A stretch of DNA of 64,000 nucleotides from Hyphomonas chukchiensis. Lineage in GTDB: Bacteria; Pseudomonadota; Alphaproteobacteria; Caulobacterales; Hyphomonadaceae. The notes under the pieces were generated by a model. That model was not told the DNA's origin. It searched no databases and saw only the letters and a list, made by a program, of their open reading frames with translations. The stretch lies in NCBI RefSeq assembly GCF_000682695.1, contig NZ_AWFG01000063.1:160057-224056 (forward strand), written 5' to 3'. A program made the position numbers and the translations under genes. The stretch's first letter is position 1; each line of letters starts with the position of its first letter. Below are positions 62,541-64,000 of the stretch, piece by piece.

Positions 62541-62945
62541 ATGAACATCAAACTGATAGCCGGTGCTGCCGCATCCATGGCCATGCTTGCCGCCTGTGCC
62601 ACGCCAACCACAGCCGAATCATCGGCTGCCGCAAGCCTGGACGCCGCTTCAGCTGAAGTGTCGGCCGACGCAGCAGCAGAGGCTGTCGATGTGTCGGAAG
62701 AAGCGGCCCCGGCTGCCGAAGCCGCTCAGGGCGCCGCTGTTGAAGCCGCCGTCGCAGCTGAAACCGCTGACGCGACCAGCGACCCGGAAGTTGCTGCCGC
62801 CGCTGCCGACATGGCGGAAGAAGCCGCTGACGATGCCGCTGATGCGGCTGCCGTCGCGACAGCTGTTGCTGCTGAAGACGCTGCGGATGCAGCTGAAGAA
62901 GCCGCCGAAGAAGCCGAGGTCGCAGCCGAAGCTGCCAAGGAATAG
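62541..62945 (+). CDS. Ala/Glu-rich low-complexity lipoprotein
   Basis: A 134-residue protein with a lipobox signal (GAAASMAMLAACATP, acylated Cys19). The mature chain is almost only Ala, Glu, Asp, Val and Ser, in repeating EEAA/DAAD runs that would form a long acidic helix. No family is recognisable. It may be a periplasmic spacer or surface lipoprotein. Ended by a strong terminator at 62971. Confidence 0.7.
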   Translation: MNIKLIAGAAASMAMLAACATPTTAESSAAASLDAASAEVSADAAAEAVDVSEEAAPAAEAAQGAAVEAAVAAETADATSDPEVAAAAADMAEEAADDAADAAAVATAVAAEDAADAAEEAAEEAEVAAEAAKE

Positions 62946-62970
62946 TCCAGGGTCGAATTGACCTTTGAGA

Positions 62971-63001
62971 GGCGGGTTCCAGCAATGGAGTCCGCCTTTT
63001 T
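62971..63001 (+). terminator. Terminator of the Ala/Glu-rich lipoprotein gene
   Basis: An 11-bp stem (GGCGGGTTCCA / TGGAGTCCGCC, two G-U pairs) capped by a GCAA tetraloop, followed by TTTTT. Confidence 0.9.
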
Positions 63002-63100
63002 GCTATGCGTACTGCAACAGCCGTGCCTTGAAGCCTGACGCGGCCCATGCCAGACCCTGTCCCAAGCAAGCCGAAATGCCCATTGGAGGGGCACTCAAAG

Positions 63101-64000
63101 ATGAAACATTATGTACTCGCCGCGTCACTGCTGGCGCTCGCTGCATGTGGCAGCCCGAAACCGGAGTCCGCTCCCGCCGAGGCGCCCGTTGCCGAGACGC
63201 CGCCCGCCCAGACATTGCTGATGCCATTGCCCACAGACACTACGGCAGCCATCACAGCGGGCGATCTCGCCGAGCGCATCAAGACGCTGGCGGATGACAC
63301 CTTCGAAGGCCGCGGCCCAGGTACCCCGATCGGTGAAGAAGCCGCCACATGGATTGGCGCTGAAATGGCCCGGATCGGTCTGAAACCGGGCGGCGACGAC
63401 GGCACGTATTTCCAGAAGGTGGCCATGGTCAACCAGACCATCGAACCAGAACAGTCCTTTCTGACCTTCACGGCGCCGGACGGCACCGAGATGCCGACAG
63501 TGCTGAAGCAGGATTCCGTTATCTGGACCAAGCATCAGGACTCCACGACAATTTCGTTCGCACCTTCTGACGTGGTCTTCGTCGGCTACGGCGTCGACGC
63601 GCCGGAATATGGCTGGGATGACTATGGAGACCAGGATTACACGGGCAAGACAGTCGTGATCCTCGTCAACGACCCAGGTTTTGCCACTGGCGATCCCGAG
63701 CTCTTCAAGGGCAAGTCCATGACCTATTACGGCCGCTGGACCTACAAATATGAAGAAGCCGCCCGTAAAGGCGCGACCGCGGCGATCATTGTTCACGAAA
63801 CTGAGCCAGCCTCCTATGGCTGGGATGTCGTGAAGAACTCATGGTCCGGCGCCCAGTCGGATCTGGTTCGCGAAGATGGCGGCGCTGACCGTGCAGACTT
63901 GGAAGGCTGGGTCACCCGCGCAATGGCCGAGAAGCTTTTTGCGTCTGCCGGCCTGGACTTTGAAGCCATGAAAACAGCCGCGAAGACACGAGGCTTCAAG
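63101..64000 (+). CDS. M28-family metallopeptidase lipoprotein, N-terminal part (cut by window end)
   Basis: An open frame of 300 codons from ATG 63101, with a GGAGG ribosome site about 11 nt upstream. It begins with a lipoprotein signal (YVLAASLLALAACGSP, lipobox Cys near residue 17), a Pro/Ala/Glu linker, then ERIKTLADDTFEGRGPGTPIGEEAATWI, which is the typical start of M28 aminopeptidases. VVFVGYGVDAPEYGWDDY, VVILVNDPGF and KGATAAIIVHE indicate the inserted PA domain. The zinc-binding residues lie beyond the window. Confidence 0.85.
   Translation, partial: MKHYVLAASLLALAACGSPKPESAPAEAPVAETPPAQTLLMPLPTDTTAAITAGDLAERIKTLADDTFEGRGPGTPIGEEAATWIGAEMARIGLKPGGDDGTYFQKVAMVNQTIEPEQSFLTFTAPDGTEMPTVLKQDSVIWTKHQDSTTISFAPSDVVFVGYGVDAPEYGWDDYGDQDYTGKTVVILVNDPGFATGDPELFKGKSMTYYGRWTYKYEEAARKGATAAIIVHETEPASYGWDVVKNSWSGAQSDLVREDGGADRADLEGWVTRAMAEKLFASAGLDFEAMKTAAKTRGFK

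Noticed and set aside
62548..63069. Minus-strand Leu/Arg-rich and Ala/Ser-rich ORFs over the Ala/Glu-rich lipoprotein
   Set aside because: They arise from the repetitive GC-rich codons of the plus-strand gene, which has a lipobox signal, ribosome context and its own terminator.

Overview
The window reads as chromosomal DNA of an aerobic alphaproteobacterium, most likely a marine, stalked or budding member of the Hyphomonadaceae/Caulobacterales (inference). The grounds are dusB-ntrB-ntrC-ntrY, fused ispDF, hslVU, nrdR-rib-nusB, glnB-glnA and scpAB in alphaproteobacterial order, a MucR-type regulator, hemA of the 5-aminolevulinate synthase type, a Coq4-family protein, a CYP153 P450 and high GC. 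Gene density is very high, with many overlapping start and stop codons. There is no prophage, CRISPR array or recognisable transposase.

Layout: 1-4.4 kb nitrogen regulation (ntrY 5' part, ntrC, ntrB, dusB, all minus). 4.5-7.6 kb ispDF, pncC, a RatA/COQ10-like START protein and lipA. 7.7-13.6 kb a lipid-storage block: acyl-ACP/CoA synthetase, medium-chain PHA depolymerase phaZ, class II PHA synthase phaC, TetR regulator phaD and a phasin with a helix-hairpin-helix tail. 13.7-19.6 kb dienelactone hydrolase and a pstC-pstA-pstB-phoU-phoB operon. 19.8-26.5 kb hslVU, an HxlR regulator, a PfkB kinase, an ATP-grasp enzyme, two outer-membrane proteins and nth. 26.5-29.9 kb DUF2244, CYP153, nitroreductase and DUF1287. 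29.9-35.3 kb scpB-scpA-nagZ-SPOR, dgt and an A-type Fe-S carrier. 35.3-41.6 kb epoxide hydrolase, then glyA-nrdR-ribD-ribE-ribB-ribH-nusB. 41.9-45.3 kb mucR, hemA, class II aldolase and nadK. 45.4-50.3 kb an Hpt protein, Nudix, a degenerate EAL protein, DUF2336 and tig. 50.6-54.3 kb DJ-1/PfpI, tRNA-Leu, nnr, a phosphatase and coq4. 54.6-57.7 kb glnB-glnA and an unknown exported-protein gene lodged in a duplicated terminator. 57.8-64 kb clpX, clpP, a lipoprotein hydrolase, a uracil-DNA glycosylase, pirin, an Ala/Glu-rich lipoprotein and an M28 peptidase (cut by the window end).

How it fits together: CYP153 (terminal alkane hydroxylation), the acyl synthetase and the class II PHA genes suggest a cell that oxidises medium-chain hydrocarbons or fatty acids and stores the acyl units as medium-chain PHA. 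Nitrogen (Ntr, PII, GlnA) and phosphate (Pst/PhoB) control genes, which often govern such storage, lie in the same window but are not shown to regulate it.

Most unusual points: NtrC lacks the sigma-54-contacting GAFTGA loop. The palindrome TGACGCC(T/A)G(C/T)GTCA occurs in three separate promoter regions. An AT-rich inverted repeat flanks mucR, whose product has lost its zinc-finger histidines. The riboflavin operon encodes a reductase-only RibD and a RibBA whose GTP cyclohydrolase II half is degenerate. A 1.29-kb segment is bracketed by a 19-bp copy of the glnA terminator. An FNR-type box precedes hemA. No wholly new multi-gene system is evident.
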